Source: Salinispora pacifica CNR114 (GTDB lineage Bacteria > Actinomycetota > Actinomycetes > Mycobacteriales > Micromonosporaceae). Taken from it: a DNA stretch of 64,000 bases. The stretch covers positions 62,001 through 126,000 of the forward strand of contig NZ_AZWO01000014.1 in the NCBI RefSeq assembly GCF_000514775.1, in the 5' to 3' direction. The first letter of the stretch is position 1. The number at the start of each line of letters is the position of its first letter. The notes under the pieces were generated by a model. The model worked only from the letters and a program-made list of their open reading frames with translations, searched no databases and was not told where the DNA came from. Made by a program: the position numbers and the translations under genes. Below, in pieces: positions 52,867 to 62,877 of the stretch.

Positions 52867-53706
52867 TCAGGGCTTGCGGGCAACCCCGCAGTAGCCGTCC
52901 ACGACCTTCGGGGAGCCGTTCTCCGGCCGCCAGCGCCCCAGTGGCACGACACCCGGCTCGACCAGGTCAAGGCCGTCGAAGAAGGCGGTGAAGTCGGCGA
53001 CCTCGCGCAGGTGGTACGGTGCCGCACCGCTCTCGTTGTACTGCCGGTGGGACTCGATCACCCGCTCACTGGTGGCCGTGCCGTCGGACATCGCCAGGAA
53101 GCTGCCCGCCGGCAGGGACGAGACCAGCGCGCGTACGGCGTCCCGCGCCTGGGCGGGATCCGCGACGTGGCCCATCACCCCCAACATCATCAAGCCGACC
53201 GGCTCACTGAGGTCCAGCGTCGCCCGGGCCTCCCGGATGACCCGTTCCGCATCGTGCAGGTCGGCGTTGAGGTACTGGGTGGCACCCGCCGGGTCGCTGG
53301 TCAGCAGCACCCGGGCGTGCGCGAGAACCATCGGATCGTTGTCGACGTAGACGACGCGGGTCGGCGGGGCGATCCGTTGGGCGACCTGGTGGGTGTTGTC
53401 GGCGGTCGGCAGGCCGGTGCCGACATCGAGGAATTGGCGGATGCCCGCCTCGGCGGCGAGATAGGTCACCGCCTGCCGCAGGAACACCCGGGAGTAGCGA
53501 GCGGCCTCGACGATCTCCGGGAAGATCGCTCGAACCTGGTCGCCGGCCGCCCGGTCGGACGCGAAGTTGTCCTTGCCGCCCAACCAGTAGTTCCACACCC
53601 GCGCCGAGTGCGGCACCGACACATCCAACGTGGAGGGAACGGCTCCGGTCCGCCGCGGGCCGGTTTGCTGCTCGGCAGTCTGCTGCTCGGCCTGGTTCTG
53701 CGACAC
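52867..53706 (-). CDS. DUF574-type SAM-dependent methyltransferase
   Basis: 279 residues. VWNYWLGGKDNFASDRAAGD is the highly conserved start of the actinobacterial DUF574/methyltransferase-19 family, and FLDVGTGLPTADNTHQVA and VVYVDNDPMVLAHARVLL form the SAM-binding strands. Many paralogues exist in such genomes; substrates are unknown. GTG 53706. Convergent with MerR. Confidence 0.88.
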   Translation of the reverse strand: MSQNQAEQQTAEQQTGPRRTGAVPSTLDVSVPHSARVWNYWLGGKDNFASDRAAGDQVRAIFPEIVEAARYSRVFLRQAVTYLAAEAGIRQFLDVGTGLPTADNTHQVAQRIAPPTRVVYVDNDPMVLAHARVLLTSDPAGATQYLNADLHDAERVIREARATLDLSEPVGLMMLGVMGHVADPAQARDAVRALVSSLPAGSFLAMSDGTATSERVIESHRQYNESGAAPYHLREVADFTAFFDGLDLVEPGVVPLGRWRPENGSPKVVDGYCGVARKP

Positions 53707-53846
53707 GTCAACCCCCCCGGTTGTCAGCTACGCCAACGGTCAGGCCGTAGCGTAGCGACACCAGGGCCCTTCCGTGGTACCGCGAATCCATGCCAGCGGA
53801 CGGCGATCCGGGGAGAGCTGCCCAGCGGCAGCCGGTCGAGAAACAG

Positions 53847-53887
53847 CTGTGCGGTGGCGCCGGTGTGTTACCGGCGCCACCGCACAG
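53847..53887 (-). terminator. Perfect 18-bp hairpin after proX
   Basis: Arms 53847-53864 and 53870-53887 are exact reverse complements around a 5-nt loop, starting 19 bp past the proX stop. It closes the betaine operon. Confidence 0.8.
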
Positions 53888-53905
53888 GGTGTTACGAAAG
53901 ATGTG

Positions 53906-54877
53906 TCAGCTCTGCGGCAGCCAGGCCTCAACCTTGTCCTGGTTGGCCTCGACCCACTTCTCAGCCGCCTCCTCCGGCGACATGTTGTCCTGGGCGATGT
54001 ACCGGGCCACCAGGTTCTGGTCCTCGTTGGTCCAGTTGAAGTTGTCGACCAGCTGGTAGGCGGGTCCGTTGGCGTCGGCGAACGACTTGCTCACGATCTT
54101 GTCGAGGTCGTACACCGGGTAGTCGCAGGCGACCTTCTCCGGGTCGGCGTCGCAGCCCTCCTGGTACTCGGGCAGGTCCACCTTCACCAGTTCGACCTCG
54201 GAGAGGAACCACTGCGGGTCGTAGAAGTAGCCGAGCACCGGCTCCTTCTTCTCCTCCGCCTGACGGAACGCCTGGATCAGGGCCGGCTCACTGCCCGCGT
54301 AGACCACGTTGTAGTCCAGCCCCAGGTTCTTGACCAGCGCTTCGTCGTTGGTGACGAAGGACGGGTCACCGTCGAGCAGCTGTCCCTTGCCGCCGGACTC
54401 CGTGGTCTCGAAGAGGGAGGCGTACTTGTTCAGGTTGTTCCAGTCGGTGATGTCGGGGTACTCCTCGGCCATCCATGGCGGCACGTACCAACCGATGACC
54501 CCCTCGACACCGGTCGAACCGGCGCTCACCGCGGTCTTCTGATCCTCGATGTACTTCTGCCTGAGGTCGTCGTGGCCCCAGTTCTCCACGATCGCGTCCA
54601 CCTGGCCGGTGCCGAAGCCCTGCCAGGCGATCTCCTCCTTGAGGTCCTTCTTGACGACCTTGCAGCCGAGTTCGGTCTCGGCGACGTGGGCGATGACGGC
54701 CGCGTTCGCCTCGTACCCGACCCAGGGGTTGATCGCGATGGTGAAGGTGCCGCAGTCACCCGAGTCGGCGGCATCCGTCGACTCGATCTTGGAACCACCG
54801 CACGCGGTGAGCGTGAGAGCCGCCACCGTGGACAGCGAGACGCCCGCCAGGACCCTCTTGTTGACAATGGATCTCAT
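53906..54877 (-). CDS. proX: Glycine betaine ABC transporter substrate-binding lipoprotein
   Basis: 323 residues. Lipobox LTAC at the end of the signal peptide, then an OpuAC-type fold: FTIAINPWVGYEANAAVIAH, DAIVENWGHDD, VEGVIGWYVPPWMAEEYPDI. The aromatic residues (NPWVGY, IGWYVPPW) are those used to cage trimethylammonium groups. Acts with the ProV/ProW genes upstream. ATG 54877 after GGGAGGG at 8 nt. Confidence 0.9.
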   Translation of the reverse strand: MRSIVNKRVLAGVSLSTVAALTLTACGGSKIESTDAADSGDCGTFTIAINPWVGYEANAAVIAHVAETELGCKVVKKDLKEEIAWQGFGTGQVDAIVENWGHDDLRQKYIEDQKTAVSAGSTGVEGVIGWYVPPWMAEEYPDITDWNNLNKYASLFETTESGGKGQLLDGDPSFVTNDEALVKNLGLDYNVVYAGSEPALIQAFRQAEEKKEPVLGYFYDPQWFLSEVELVKVDLPEYQEGCDADPEKVACDYPVYDLDKIVSKSFADANGPAYQLVDNFNWTNEDQNLVARYIAQDNMSPEEAAEKWVEANQDKVEAWLPQS

Positions 54878-54955
54878 TTACTGTCACCCTCCCAAGGTGT
54901 TGTTCGTCGGTCAACTCCGATTCCGCGGTCCCGGCGCACCGGAACGGCGGATGAG

Positions 54956-56950
54956 TCACGTCTGGTTGGCACTGGGGGCAGGCTCCGACCGCTGCGCGGC
55001 AGCCCGCGCGATCCGGTCCAGCATGATCCCGAGTACGACGATCGCGACGCCCGCCGCGAGGCCCTTGCCGTAGAGCTGCCCCTGCGAGAAACCGGCGACG
55101 ACCTCGTAGCCGAGCGCACCGGCCCCGACCAGGCCACCGATAACCACCATCGACAGCACGTAGATGAGCCCCTGGTTGGTGGCGAGCAGCAACGACTGCC
55201 GCGCCATCGGCAGTTGGACCTTCGTGATGGTCTGCCAGGTGTTGGAGCCCGCGGCGGTCGCCGCCTCCACCGTCGACTCCGGAATGGCGCGCACCCCGTC
55301 CGCAACGATCTTGATGGCGACCGGCGCGGCGTAGACGACACCGGCGACGATAGCGCTGAAGCGGCTCACCGAGAAGAGGGCGACGACCGGAATCAGGTAG
55401 ACGAAGGCCGGCATGGTCTGCCCGGCGTCCAGGACCGGCCGGATGACCCGATCGGCCCGGTTACTCCGGCCCATCCACACGCCGACGACCACTCCCAGCG
55501 TCACCACCAACAGCGTGGCCACCAGCGTCATGGCCAGCGTGACCATGCTGGCGTTCCACAGCCCACTGCCGACCAGCAGCCCCACACAGACCGCGGCGAC
55601 GGCGGCGGCCCGCAGGTTGCCGATCAGCGCGGCGAGCAGCACGATCACCGCACCCATCAACCACCAGGGCGACTCGGCCAGCAGCGCCTCCAACGGATTG
55701 AGCAACGCGATGGTCACGCCGTCCTTCACCGCCGCGGTCAGATCCGCGAGGTTGTGCTGCGCCCACGTCGTCACCGTGGTCGCCCCCTGCGACAGATACT
55801 CGCCGAGCTGGCCGCCCTCCGGGAACTCAGAGGCCCACAGGTAGGTGTAGGACAGGTACGAGCAGACCGCGGCGACCAGCCCGAACCCGGCCAGGAGCAG
55901 CCGGCGGATCCGGGGATTGAGTTCACCGCCCCCCTGCTCGGCGCGGACGCTGGCCGCTGTCGTGACCCGGTCCAGGACGATAGCCATCACCACGATCGCC
56001 ACCCCCGCGTTGAACGCGGTACCGACGTCGAGGGTCTGCAGGGCCTTGATCACCGTCTTACCGAGGCCGGGAGCGTCGATCAGGGCCGCGACGGTCACCA
56101 TCGCCAACGCCGCCATGATCGTCTGGTTGACACCGAGCACGATCGTCCGCTTCGACAGCGGCAGGAGCGCCTTGGTCAACCGCTGCCGCCGGGTCGCGCC
56201 GAACGAGTCGGTGGCTTCCACCGGCGGTCCGGGCACGGAACGGATTCCGTGCGCGGTGATCCGGATCGCCGGCGGCATGGCGTAGATCAGCGTCGCGATC
56301 GTCGCGGAGGCCGGGCCGATCAGGAACACCAGGGTCAGTGGCGCGAGGTAGACGAAGGTCGGCATCGTCTGCATGAGGTCCAACACCGGAGTGATCAACC
56401 GGTGGAACCGATCCGACACCCCGGCCAGAACGCCCAGCGGAATGCCGAACAACAGCGACACGAAGACCGCCACCAACGTCAGCGCCAGCGTGTCCATGCT
56501 CTCCTGCCACAGCCCCTGCAGGCCGAAGAGAGTGAACCCGCCCGCGGCGAGCAGCGCCACCCGCCAGTTGGCGAACGCCCAGGAGGCGTAGGAGGCGAGC
56601 GCCACCACACCCAGCCAACCGAGCACCGGCACCGGCCGCCCGTACGCCGGTTGCGCGATGAGCCCCTGAACGAAGGTCACCAACGCGTCCATCACCGCGC
56701 GGATCTCGTTGAAGAAGTACAGGAAGAGCGGGTTGCTGTTCCGGCTGGCGCCAACCGAGTCGTTGACGTCGTTGAGCCAGTGGTGCAGCTCGGTCAGCGT
56801 GGCCCGGGGCAGCTCCAACATGTCCTGGCCGCGCAGCAGGGTCCAGGCGACGAGCCAGAGCGCGAGGACACCCACCACCGCGAGCGGCTTGGTGATTCGT
56901 CGACGTGGGGTGGTTCGCGTTGACGCGCCGGTCATGGTCGTCGTGGCCAT
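54956..56950 (-). CDS. proW: Glycine betaine ABC permease, two fused permease domains
   Basis: 664 residues, about twice the usual length. Two binding-protein-dependent permease domains each carry an EAA loop: PPVEATDSFGATRRQRLTKA LLPLS in the first half, STVEAATAAGSNTWQTITKV QLPMA in the second. One polypeptide can thus form the whole channel. ATG 56950 overlaps the ATPase stop by 1 nt (TAATG). Confidence 0.87.
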   Translation of the reverse strand: MATTTMTGASTRTTPRRRITKPLAVVGVLALWLVAWTLLRGQDMLELPRATLTELHHWLNDVNDSVGASRNSNPLFLYFFNEIRAVMDALVTFVQGLIAQPAYGRPVPVLGWLGVVALASYASWAFANWRVALLAAGGFTLFGLQGLWQESMDTLALTLVAVFVSLLFGIPLGVLAGVSDRFHRLITPVLDLMQTMPTFVYLAPLTLVFLIGPASATIATLIYAMPPAIRITAHGIRSVPGPPVEATDSFGATRRQRLTKALLPLSKRTIVLGVNQTIMAALAMVTVAALIDAPGLGKTVIKALQTLDVGTAFNAGVAIVVMAIVLDRVTTAASVRAEQGGGELNPRIRRLLLAGFGLVAAVCSYLSYTYLWASEFPEGGQLGEYLSQGATTVTTWAQHNLADLTAAVKDGVTIALLNPLEALLAESPWWLMGAVIVLLAALIGNLRAAAVAAVCVGLLVGSGLWNASMVTLAMTLVATLLVVTLGVVVGVWMGRSNRADRVIRPVLDAGQTMPAFVYLIPVVALFSVSRFSAIVAGVVYAAPVAIKIVADGVRAIPESTVEAATAAGSNTWQTITKVQLPMARQSLLLATNQGLIYVLSMVVIGGLVGAGALGYEVVAGFSQGQLYGKGLAAGVAIVVLGIMLDRIARAAAQRSEPAPSANQT

Positions 56951-58029
56951 TAGGCGCCCGCCTGATTGCCGGCGACGATGTCGAGGACCTCCTCATGGCC
57001 GACCACGCCCAGCAGTTCCCCGTTCTCGACGACCCGCACCGGCCGATCGGCGGCGAGCACCGTGCGGACCGCGTCCCGCACGATCACCCCCGGACCCAGT
57101 TCGGGGCCGTCCAGCTGATCGGCGGCCCGGGACGGACGCATGATCCACCGCAGGGTGAGGACATCGGCGCGGGGCACGTCCTGGACGAAGTCGCGCACGT
57201 AGTCGTCGGCCGGCGCCCCGACCAGTTCGTCCCCGGTCCCGGCCTGCACCACGTTGCCGTCGCGCATGAGCAGAATCCGGTCGCCGAGCTTGAGCGCCTC
57301 GGAGAGGTCGTGCGTGATGAAGACCATCGTCTTGCCGACCTGGCGGTGCAGCCGGATGACCTCGTTCTGCATGTCGCGCCGGATCAGCGGGTCCAGCGCG
57401 GAGAACGGCTCGTCGAAGAAGAGCACGTCCGGATCACCGGCCAACGCCCGCGCCAACCCGACGCGCTGCTGCATCCCGCCGGAGAGCTGGTCCGGGTACG
57501 CGTTCTCGTAGCCGTCGAGGCCCACCAGTTCGATGACCTCGGTCGCCCGGCGGATCCGCTCGGCGCGGCCGGCACCCCGGATCTCCAGGCCATACCCGAC
57601 GTTGTCGACCACCGTTCGGTACGGCAGGAGACCGAAGTGCTGGAAGACCATCGAGAACTTCCGGCGCCGGAGCTCCCGCAGCCGCCTCTTGTCGGCACGC
57701 AGGATGTCCTCGCCCTCGAAGACCACCTCCCCCGCGGTCGGCTCGATCAGCCGGGTCAGACAGCGCACCAGCGTGGACTTGCCGGAGCCGGAGAGCCCCA
57801 TCACGACGAAGACCTCACCGGGCGCGACGTCGAACGACACCTCCCGTACCGCGGCGGTACACCGGGCCCGCTCCCGCAGCTCCCGCCGGGACAGCGCCGC
57901 GAGCTCGGCCGAGTCGGGCACCCGCTCCGCGTTCGGGCCGAACACCTTCCACAGGTTCCGGACCGAGATCACCGGAGTCTGGGCTGCAATGACCTGCCCG
58001 CGCGGCTCAACCGCCGTCTCCGTGCTCAT
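56950..58029 (-). CDS. proV: Glycine betaine ABC transporter ATPase
   Basis: 359 residues. Walker [12 protein letters not shown] loop [14 protein letters not shown], signature [15 protein letters not shown], Walker [14 protein letters not shown] loop ITHDL. The [11 protein letters not shown] and DVLTLRWIM segments and a C-terminal CBS-like part ([20 protein letters not shown]) are those of ProV/OpuAA. The CBS part may sense ionic strength. ATG 58029 after GGGGTGGG; a longer frame upstream is rich in Arg/Pro and unlikely. Confidence 0.9.
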   Translation of the reverse strand: MSTETAVEPRGQVIAAQTPVISVRNLWKVFGPNAERVPDSAELAALSRRELRERARCTAAVREVSFDVAPGEVFVVMGLSGSGKSTLVRCLTRLIEPTAGEVVFEGEDILRADKRRLRELRRRKFSMVFQHFGLLPYRTVVDNVGYGLEIRGAGRAERIRRATEVIELVGLDGYENAYPDQLSGGMQQRVGLARALAGDPDVLFFDEPFSALDPLIRRDMQNEVIRLHRQVGKTMVFITHDLSEALKLGDRILLMRDGNVVQAGTGDELVGAPADDYVRDFVQDVPRADVLTLRWIMRPSRAADQLDGPELGPGVIVRDAVRTVLAADRPVRVVENGELLGVVGHEEVLDIVAGNQAGA

Positions 58030-58196
58030 GCGGCCCACCCCGCCCGGTCGCAACGCCGCGACCTCGGCACGCCCCGGCAGCACCGGGGTGCGCACGCGGG
58101 GATGGGCCCGCCGGGACGGCGGTGATAGTCGGTTGGGACAGACATGGCTGACTCGTCTCTTTCCTTGGGCGACGGTTACGGGATGGCGCGGGGGCG

Positions 58197-59672
58197 CTAG
58201 CCGCGGAACCAGTGCTGCGGGCGGGGATCGGTGTTCTGCCAGATGTGCTTCATTTCCCGGTACTCGTTGAGCCCGGTCGGGCCCAGCTCGCGGCCGTTGC
58301 CGGACTGCCGGAAGCCGCCCCACTCCGCCTTGGGTACGTACGGGTGGTAGTCGTTGATCCAGATCGTGCCGTGCCGTAGCCGCTGCGCGACGCGCTGGGC
58401 ACGGCTGGCGTCGCTGGTCCAGACCGCGCCGGCGAGGCCGTAGTGGGTGTCGTTGGCGATGCGCACCGCCTCGTCCTCGTCGGTGAAGGTCTCGACGGTG
58501 AGGACCGGACCGAAGGACTCCTCGCGGACCACGGACATGCCCGCACGACAGCCGTCAAGCACCGTCGGAAGGTAGTAGAAGCCGTTGGCGAGGCGGTCCT
58601 CGTCGGGGCGACGGCCGCCACAGCGCAGCACCGCCCCCTCGGCGATTCCAGCCTCGACATACGACTCCACCTTGGACAGGTGGGCGGCGGAGATCAGTGG
58701 GCCGGTCTCCGCGTCGGCGTCGAAGGGCCCACCGAGACGAATCCGACGGGCGCGATCCACGACCGCGTCCACGAAGGCGTCGTGGATGGACTCCTCGACC
58801 ACGAGCCGGGTACCCGCCGAGCAGACCTGACCCGAGTGCAGGAACACCGCGGTGAGCGCGAAGTCCACGGCGGCGTCGAAGTCGGCGTCGGCGAAGACGA
58901 CGTTCGGGTTCTTGCCGCCGAGTTCGAGCGTCACCCGCTTCACCGTCGCCGCTGCCGCCGCCATCAGGCCACGCCCGGTCTGCAGGCCCCCGGTGAACGA
59001 GACCAGGTCCACGTCCGGGTGCTCGGCCAGCGGCGCGCCTACCTCGGCACCGGCGCCGAGGACCAGGTTGGCCACGCCCGGCGGCAGCCCGGCCTCGTCC
59101 AGCAGCCGCATCAGCAGGATCGCGGTCGAGGGGGTCAGCTCGCTGGGCTTGAGGACGAAGGTGTTTCCGGCGGCGAGCGCCGGGGCGACCTTCCACGAGG
59201 TCTGCAGCAACGGGTAGTTCCAGGGCGTGATCAGCCCGCACACACCGATCGGCTCGTACTCGACCCGACTGATCGCGTCGCTGCGCCCGGTGTCCACGAC
59301 GCGTCCGCCGTCGGTGTCGGCGAGGCCCGCGTAGTACCGGAAGCAGGCGGTCACGTCGTCGATGTCGTACTCGCTCTCCACCAGCCGTTTACCGGTGTCG
59401 AGCGACTCCGCGCGGGCGAACTCCTGCTTGTCCCGCTGGAGGAGGTCGGCGACCCGGTGCAGCAGCGCACCACGTTCGCCGGCCGGGGTTCGCGGCCACG
59501 GCCACGGCCCCTCGTCGAACGCCTTCCGGGCCGCGCGGATCGCCGCGATCGTGTCGTCCCGGGTCCCCTCGGCGACGGTGACCACCGAGGTGCCGTCGGC
59601 CGGGCAGCGGATCTCTCGGCGCCCGCCGGCTACCGACTCCCGCCACTCTCCATCGATGTAGAGGTCCTTCAC
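58197..59672 (-). CDS. betB: Betaine aldehyde dehydrogenase
   Basis: Oxidises betaine aldehyde to glycine betaine with NAD(P). 491 residues, standard ALDH layout: [50 protein letters not shown] (catalytic Glu), [11 protein letters not shown] (catalytic Cys), [13 protein letters not shown] 59672 follows GGGGAG by 6 nt; longer frames overlap betA. Middle of the bet-pro operon. Confidence 0.88.
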   Translation of the reverse strand: MKDLYIDGEWRESVAGGRREIRCPADGTSVVTVAEGTRDDTIAAIRAARKAFDEGPWPWPRTPAGERGALLHRVADLLQRDKQEFARAESLDTGKRLVESEYDIDDVTACFRYYAGLADTDGGRVVDTGRSDAISRVEYEPIGVCGLITPWNYPLLQTSWKVAPALAAGNTFVLKPSELTPSTAILLMRLLDEAGLPPGVANLVLGAGAEVGAPLAEHPDVDLVSFTGGLQTGRGLMAAAAATVKRVTLELGGKNPNVVFADADFDAAVDFALTAVFLHSGQVCSAGTRLVVEESIHDAFVDAVVDRARRIRLGGPFDADAETGPLISAAHLSKVESYVEAGIAEGAVLRCGGRRPDEDRLANGFYYLPTVLDGCRAGMSVVREESFGPVLTVETFTDEDEAVRIANDTHYGLAGAVWTSDASRAQRVAQRLRHGTIWINDYHPYVPKAEWGGFRQSGNGRELGPTGLNEYREMKHIWQNTDPRPQHWFRG

Positions 59673-59736
59673 GCGCAACTCCCCGATGCACTCGTCGAGT
59701 GGTTCCCTGGTCCAGCTCTGCCTTCGCGACACGGCA

Positions 59737-61419
59737 TCATGCCACCGCCGACGAACCGCGGTCGTGCCGGTAGTAGTCGAGCGGCGACGGCGCCAGCGGC
59801 GTGTTGCCCAGGATGAGGTCCGCCGCCTTCTCGGCAACCATCATCACCGGGGCGTAGATGTTCCCGTTGGTGACGTAGGGCATCACCGACGCGTCCACCA
59901 CCCGTAGCCCGGTCACCCCGTGCACCGACATGTCGGTGGGGTTCACCACGGACATGTCGTCGGTCCCCATCTTGGCCGTGCAGGACGGGTGCAGCGCGGT
60001 CTCCCCCTCGCGGGCGACCCAGTCGAGGATCTCCTCGTCGGTCTGGACCTCGGGCCCGGGGGAGATCTCCCCACCGCTGAACGGCGCCATCGCCGGCTGG
60101 CCGAGGATGTCGCGGGTCACCCGGACCGCCTCCACCCACTCCCGCCGATCCTGCTCGGTGGAGAGGTAGTTGAACCGCAGAGCCGGATGCACCCGGGGAT
60201 CCCGATTTACGATCTTGACCGTACCGCGGGCGTCGGAGTACATCGGCCCGATGTGCACCTGGTAGCCGTGGCCACCAGAGGGGGAAGAGCCGTCGTAGCG
60301 GACCGCGATCGGCAGGAAGTGGAACATGAGGTTCGGGTAGTCGACGGTGTCGTTACTCCGGACGAAGCCGCCCGCCTCGAAGTGGTTGGTGGCGCCCAGG
60401 CCCGTCCGTCCGAACAGCCACTTCGCGCCGATCCACGGCGCGTACCGCCAGTTCAGGTAGGGCTGGATCGTCACTGGCTGGGTGCAGGCGTGCTGGATGT
60501 AGACCTCCAGGTGGTCCTGCAGGTTCTCACCCACCCCGGGCAGGTTCGCGACGGTGTCGATGCCCAGGCCGGCCAGTTCGTCGGCGTTACCCACGCCGGA
60601 CAGCTGCAGCAGCTGCGGCGTGTTGATCGCGCCGCCGCTGAGGATCACGTCGTTGGCGTACACCCGGTGCGGGGTCGTCCCCTTGCCGCGGGTGTACTCG
60701 ACGCCCACGGCGCGGGTGCCCTGGAAGATGACGCGGGTGACGAACGCGCGGGTACGCACCTCGAGGTTGGGTCGCTTCATCGCCGGGCGCAGGTACGCCT
60801 GGGCCGCGGAGAACCGCCGACCCCGACTCACGTTCCGGTCGAACGGGGCGAAACCCTCCTGCTGCACGCCGTTGACGTCGGTGGTGCGCGGATAGCCGGC
60901 CTGCTCCGCCGCCGCGAGCATGGCCTGGATCACCGGATTGTCCGCGGAGCCACGCTCCAGCACCAGCGGGCCGTCGTGGCCACGGAACGGGTCGTCCGGA
61001 TCGGCCCCCAGCGCGGATTCCATCCGGTTGAAGTACGGCAGAACGTGGGCGAAGTCCCAGGTCTCCATGCCCGGATCGGCGGCCCACCGCTCGTAGTCCA
61101 ACGGGTTGCCCCGCTGGAAGATCATCCCGTTGATACTGCTCGACCCACCCAGCACCTTGCCCCGGGCGTGGTAGATACGCCGCCCGTGCATGTGCGGCTC
61201 CGGCTCCGAGTTGTACTGCCAGTCGTAGAACCGGCTACCGATCGGAAACGGCAGCGCCGCCGGCATGTGGATGAAGACGTCCCAGGGGTAGTCGGGACGG
61301 CCGGCCTCCAGGACCAGAACCCGGTTGCCCGGATCGGCGGAGAGCCGGTCGGCGAGCGCGCTGCCGGCCGAACCGCCACCAACGATGACAAAGTCGTAAC
61401 GCTGGGTTGTCACTTCCAC
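59737..61419 (-). CDS. betA: Choline dehydrogenase (GMC oxidoreductase)
   Basis: Converts choline to betaine aldehyde. 560 residues. FAD loop [23 protein letters not shown] signature 1 [20 protein letters not shown], signature 2 [16 protein letters not shown], and the C-terminal active-site [11 protein letters not shown]. The GTG at 61419 has GAGG only 3 nt ahead; the second GTG (61413) has better spacing. First gene of the operon betA-betB-proV-proW-proX. Confidence 0.9.
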   Translation of the reverse strand: MEVTTQRYDFVIVGGGSAGSALADRLSADPGNRVLVLEAGRPDYPWDVFIHMPAALPFPIGSRFYDWQYNSEPEPHMHGRRIYHARGKVLGGSSSINGMIFQRGNPLDYERWAADPGMETWDFAHVLPYFNRMESALGADPDDPFRGHDGPLVLERGSADNPVIQAMLAAAEQAGYPRTTDVNGVQQEGFAPFDRNVSRGRRFSAAQAYLRPAMKRPNLEVRTRAFVTRVIFQGTRAVGVEYTRGKGTTPHRVYANDVILSGGAINTPQLLQLSGVGNADELAGLGIDTVANLPGVGENLQDHLEVYIQHACTQPVTIQPYLNWRYAPWIGAKWLFGRTGLGATNHFEAGGFVRSNDTVDYPNLMFHFLPIAVRYDGSSPSGGHGYQVHIGPMYSDARGTVKIVNRDPRVHPALRFNYLSTEQDRREWVEAVRVTRDILGQPAMAPFSGGEISPGPEVQTDEEILDWVAREGETALHPSCTAKMGTDDMSVVNPTDMSVHGVTGLRVVDASVMPYVTNGNIYAPVMMVAEKAADLILGNTPLAPSPLDYYRHDRGSSAVA

Positions 61420-62148
61420 TCACCTCACTCAACTGGTCGCGGAACTCGGCGAACCCGGGCATGACGACAGGACGAAGCTGCGACTTTGGGGGCTCGGCGC
61501 ACGTCACTCCACAGTCGCGTCCGTCCGGTGCGTCCGCACCGGCTCCCGACCGGCCGCGCGCTCCCGACCGGTTCGGGGGTCGAACCGGATGCGTGCAGGG
61601 ATGCAACCTTACCTCGTGTTTTCCGGCACCCCGTCAACGCGCACGCCTCCTGACCTGCCGATACGAGAGAGATCACAGGACGAGGAACGCAAGATAACGT
61701 TCTGACACCCATACGGACCGAATCGGGGCGGCACGGCACGGGAGCCACCCGAACCACAGCCGGGGCGGACGTCTCACCCCCGCCAAACGCCCGCCGCCGC
61801 ACCAAGCTGCGGGACAACAACCGATGGCGCGGATCGACGAGCGCCATCGGCGTGTTTCGCCCGGTCTATCCCACATCCCACCCTCGATGCCCTCGAGGGC
61901 GTCCAGTCCTTGGTGTGACGTTGAGTTAAGATTGTGATCCGAATTGACGAGGCAAGGGAGGACGGCGGCTTCGAACCGACGCGAGCCCGGGCTCCCTGAG
62001 CCGCGCGGCTCAGCCCATGGTCGGGCCCCCTTGCCACCATCGGCTGATCACCACTCGCTGATGGCTGACCCGCTTTCGCCACGGCCCACCCAGCCGCTCC
62101 TTGATCTCCGGGCCCACGATTGCCACAGCAGGAGGTGACAGGTGACAC
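61420..62148 (+). other. Divergent control region of betA and the second osmoprotectant importer
   Basis: About 730 bp with no credible gene. It should carry promoters for both osmoprotection operons. TTGAGTTAAGATTGTGATCC near 61921 is AT-richer and a promoter candidate for the plus-strand genes. AGGAGGTGACAGG just before 62149 is the ribosome site. Confidence 0.4.
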
Positions 62149-62877
62149 ATGACGTTCCTCGAATTTCTACAGAGCCGACGTGAGCTGTTACTCGCACAGA
62201 CCCTCGAACACGCGACAATCGTGCTGATGTCCGTCGCCCTGGCGACGGTCATCGGCGTCTTGATCGCCCTCTGGACCTACCGCCACCCCCGTGCCCGGGC
62301 CGTCGCGACCGGCATGGCCGCGGCCATGCTCACCATCCCGTCTTTCGCACTACTCGGCCTACTGATCACACCGCTTGGGCTGGGCTACACGCCCACATTG
62401 GTGGCCCTCACCATGTATGCCCTGCTACCAATCCTTCGAAACACCATTGTGGGCCTGACCGAGATCGACCCGGCCCTGACCGAGGCCGCGCGGGGTATCG
62501 GCATGGGCCGAGTCCGATCCTTGGCCACTGTGGAGCTTCCCCTCGCCTGGCCGGTAATCCTGACCGGAATTCGGGTGTCCACCCAGATGACGATGGGGAT
62601 CGCCGCGATCGGGGCCTATGTACAGGGCCCAGGTCTGGGCCACCAGATCTTCGACGGCCTCGCCAATCTCGGCGGCGTGAACTCCCTGAACCAGGCTCTG
62701 GTCGGAACGGTCGGCGTCATTGTGCTGGCCCTCACCGTCGACGTGGCCCTTGCACTCCTGGGCAAGCTCACCCAGGCCGGGCAACGCCCGAAGCTGTTCC
62801 GCACCCGCCCGACTCTCCGCCCCACGCTCACGCCCGCCACAGCAGCACCTTCCCCCTCCCTCGGAGGCCGAGAATGA
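62149..62877 (+). CDS. Osmoprotectant (choline/betaine) ABC permease, OpuC/OpuB-type
   Basis: 242 residues with five to six helices. QTLEHATIVLMSVALATVIG at the start and the EAA loop EAARGIGMGRVRSLATVELPLA with AIGAYVQGPGLG, typical of OpuBB/OpuCB. ATG 62149 after AGGAGG/AGGTGA. Overlaps the ATPase ATG (ATGA). Confidence 0.87.
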   Translation: MTFLEFLQSRRELLLAQTLEHATIVLMSVALATVIGVLIALWTYRHPRARAVATGMAAAMLTIPSFALLGLLITPLGLGYTPTLVALTMYALLPILRNTIVGLTEIDPALTEAARGIGMGRVRSLATVELPLAWPVILTGIRVSTQMTMGIAAIGAYVQGPGLGHQIFDGLANLGGVNSLNQALVGTVGVIVLALTVDVALALLGKLTQAGQRPKLFRTRPTLRPTLTPATAAPSPSLGGRE